Positions 63,171 to 64,000 of a stretch of DNA of 64,000 bases are shown one piece after another. The position numbers were made by a program, and so were the translations under genes. The stretch is from contig NZ_FNNC01000004.1 in NCBI RefSeq assembly GCF_900106595.1, positions 60,305-124,304 on the forward strand, given 5' to 3'. The notes beneath the pieces were generated by a model. The model did not search any database. It saw nothing but the letters and a program-made list of their open reading frames with translations, and was not told where the DNA came from. This DNA is from Marinococcus luteus (GTDB lineage Bacteria > Bacillota > Bacilli > Bacillales > Marinococcaceae). Within the stretch, counting starts at the first letter, position 1. Every line of letters begins with the position of its first letter.

Positions 63171-63803
63171 TTACACATGCGTTGAATTCAAGAAAAAACG
63201 CTGGTACTTTTGCTGTTTTCTGGCTTCGTCGGTAAGGATTGCATTCATCACCAGATCGCCAAATATGTTCGCGATGTCCTGAAGTGAGTACAGGCCGCTT
63301 GATTTGTACCACTTGTATGTCCAGTTCATCATTCCAAATATCGCCATCGACGTAATAGGCACCGGAAGCTCCTTTCGGAACTCTCCTTCTTCAATACCGT
63401 CTTCGACCAATTGAAACATCGTGTTTTTGTATTCATCCCGTTTAGCTTCGAGCCGCTTGAAATAATCTGCAGACAAATGCTTTCCTTCCTGATAAAACAC
63501 TGTTACATGCGGACGGTACACTTCAAACATACGTACAAACGAGCGTATCACTTCATATAGCCGTTCAGCCGGTGTGTCGTATCTGGACTGTACTTCGTCT
63601 GCTTTTGTAAGCACATAGGTAATGAAAGATTCATGAATAGTGTACAAAAGTTCTTCTTTGGACGTGAAATTGTGATAAAAACCGCCTTTGGATGTATGGC
63701 TTTGTTTCACAATGCGATCGACGGTGACCGCATGGAAGCCAAATTCTTCAAACAGCTCCAGTGCTGCATCCGTAATCCGCTTTTTTGTCGATCTGGTCGC
63801 CAT
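63171..63803 (-). CDS. TetR family transcriptional regulator
   Basis: 210-residue repressor with an N-terminal helix-turn-helix (RITDAALELFEEFGFHAVTVDRIVKQSHTSKGGFYHNFTSKEELL) and a C-terminal ligand domain with YRPHVTVFYQEGKHLS. Similar regulators control acyl-CoA or fatty-acid catabolism. It lies between accC and accB, 23 bases after accC. RBS AAGGCGGAAAG. Confidence 0.9.
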   Translation of the reverse strand: MATRSTKKRITDAALELFEEFGFHAVTVDRIVKQSHTSKGGFYHNFTSKEELLYTIHESFITYVLTKADEVQSRYDTPAERLYEVIRSFVRMFEVYRPHVTVFYQEGKHLSADYFKRLEAKRDEYKNTMFQLVEDGIEEGEFRKELPVPITSMAIFGMMNWTYKWYKSSGLYSLQDIANIFGDLVMNAILTDEARKQQKYQRFFLNSTHV

Positions 63804-63826
63804 CGATCTTTCCGCCTTCCTATATG

Positions 63827-64000
63827 TTAGACACTGCTTTCTTCTTCCATAATAGAATGGGTGTCCAAAAAGTTTGTAGTAAAGTTTCCGGAAATGAAAT
63901 CTTCATGGTTCAAAAGCTTCAAGTGAAACGGGATCGTCGTATCCACTCCGTCTACGATGAATTCAAGCAGCGCCCGCTTCATCCGGGCAATCACTTCTTC
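63827..64000 (-). CDS. accC: Biotin carboxylase, C-terminal fragment
   Basis: 57 C-terminal residues of a biotin carboxylase: [45 protein letters not shown], matching the AccC end. Stop TAA at 63827-63829. The gene runs off the right edge. It would carboxylate the BCCP encoded downstream. Confidence 0.9.
   Translation of the reverse strand, partial: EEVIARMKRALLEFIVDGVDTTIPFHLKLLNHEDFISGNFTTNFLDTHSIMEEESSV

Overview
This 64 kb window reads as ordinary chromosome from a low-to-mid GC Gram-positive of the family Bacillaceae, probably a halophilic or alkaliphilic relative of the Alkalihalobacillus/Alkalicoccus group. The evidence is strong AAGGAGG-type ribosome-binding sites, frequent GTG and TTG starts, Bacillus-type genes (spx, mecA, coiA, spxH, cwlQ, glcT, cgoX) and a gene order that tracks the Bacillus subtilis yit-arg-fabF-trpS-yjb region. 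An NhaC-type sodium/proton antiporter fits a salty or alkaline habitat, but the placement at genus level is inference. I see no rRNA, tRNA, CRISPR array, insertion sequence or prophage. Both edges cut genes: the C-terminus of fumarase (left) and of a biotin carboxylase (right).

Layout. 1-9.1 kb: fumC end, a YeeE/YedE membrane protein lacking the family cysteines, an Old Yellow Enzyme reductase, glutamate dehydrogenase, a DJ-1/PfpI protein, YfcC and NhaC transporters, UspA. 9.3-15.1 kb: Nudix hydrolase, coproporphyrinogen oxidase CgoX, an SDR, a YutG-type protein, YjcH/YjcF-like esterase and acetyltransferase, and an HNH protein. 15.2-18.3 kb: ptsG with a GlcT-controlled antiterminator leader, and glcT. 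18.3-33.0 kb: the conserved yjb block (fabI, prpE, RluA-type pseudouridine synthase, NAD kinase, RelQ, UPF0738, CYTH, CwlQ, truncated haemoglobin, SpxH, PepF, CoiA, MecA, Spx, YjbC), interrupted between spx and yjbC by an aldA-like dehydrogenase and an unannotated 46-residue basic peptide gene. 33.1-41.8 kb: a secreted GH-like protein, an HD protein, a hydroxyacid dehydrogenase/YciI pair, a CaCA exchanger, TrpS, and a DHH-CBS-tRNA nucleotidyltransferase fusion. 41.8-53.0 kb: fabF, a tiny membrane protein, and the complete argCJBD-carAB-argF operon behind a promoter that overlaps an ARG box. 53.3-64 kb: HAD phosphatase, GNAT, an XRE-cupin regulator divergent from azlCD, a BsuPI lipoprotein, YitT, YitV, rhodanese, a PucR-type regulator facing an FAH-family hydrolase, and an accC-tetR-accB operon.

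How it works together. The densest functional theme is disulfide/oxidative and nutrient stress: Spx, its two proteolysis adaptors SpxH and MecA, a truncated haemoglobin, the small alarmone synthetase RelQ, NAD kinase and PrpE lie within about 11 kb, as in B. subtilis. The arg operon carries every step from acetylglutamate to citrulline plus arginine-specific carbamoyl phosphate synthetase. Glucose uptake is under RNA antitermination. I found no convincing wholly new multi-gene system. The better leads are a cysteine-less sulfur-transporter homologue, several conserved-looking micro-genes, a triple-domain tRNA nucleotidyltransferase fusion, a regulator inserted between accC and accB, and several uncharacterised operator-like palindromes or phased repeats.
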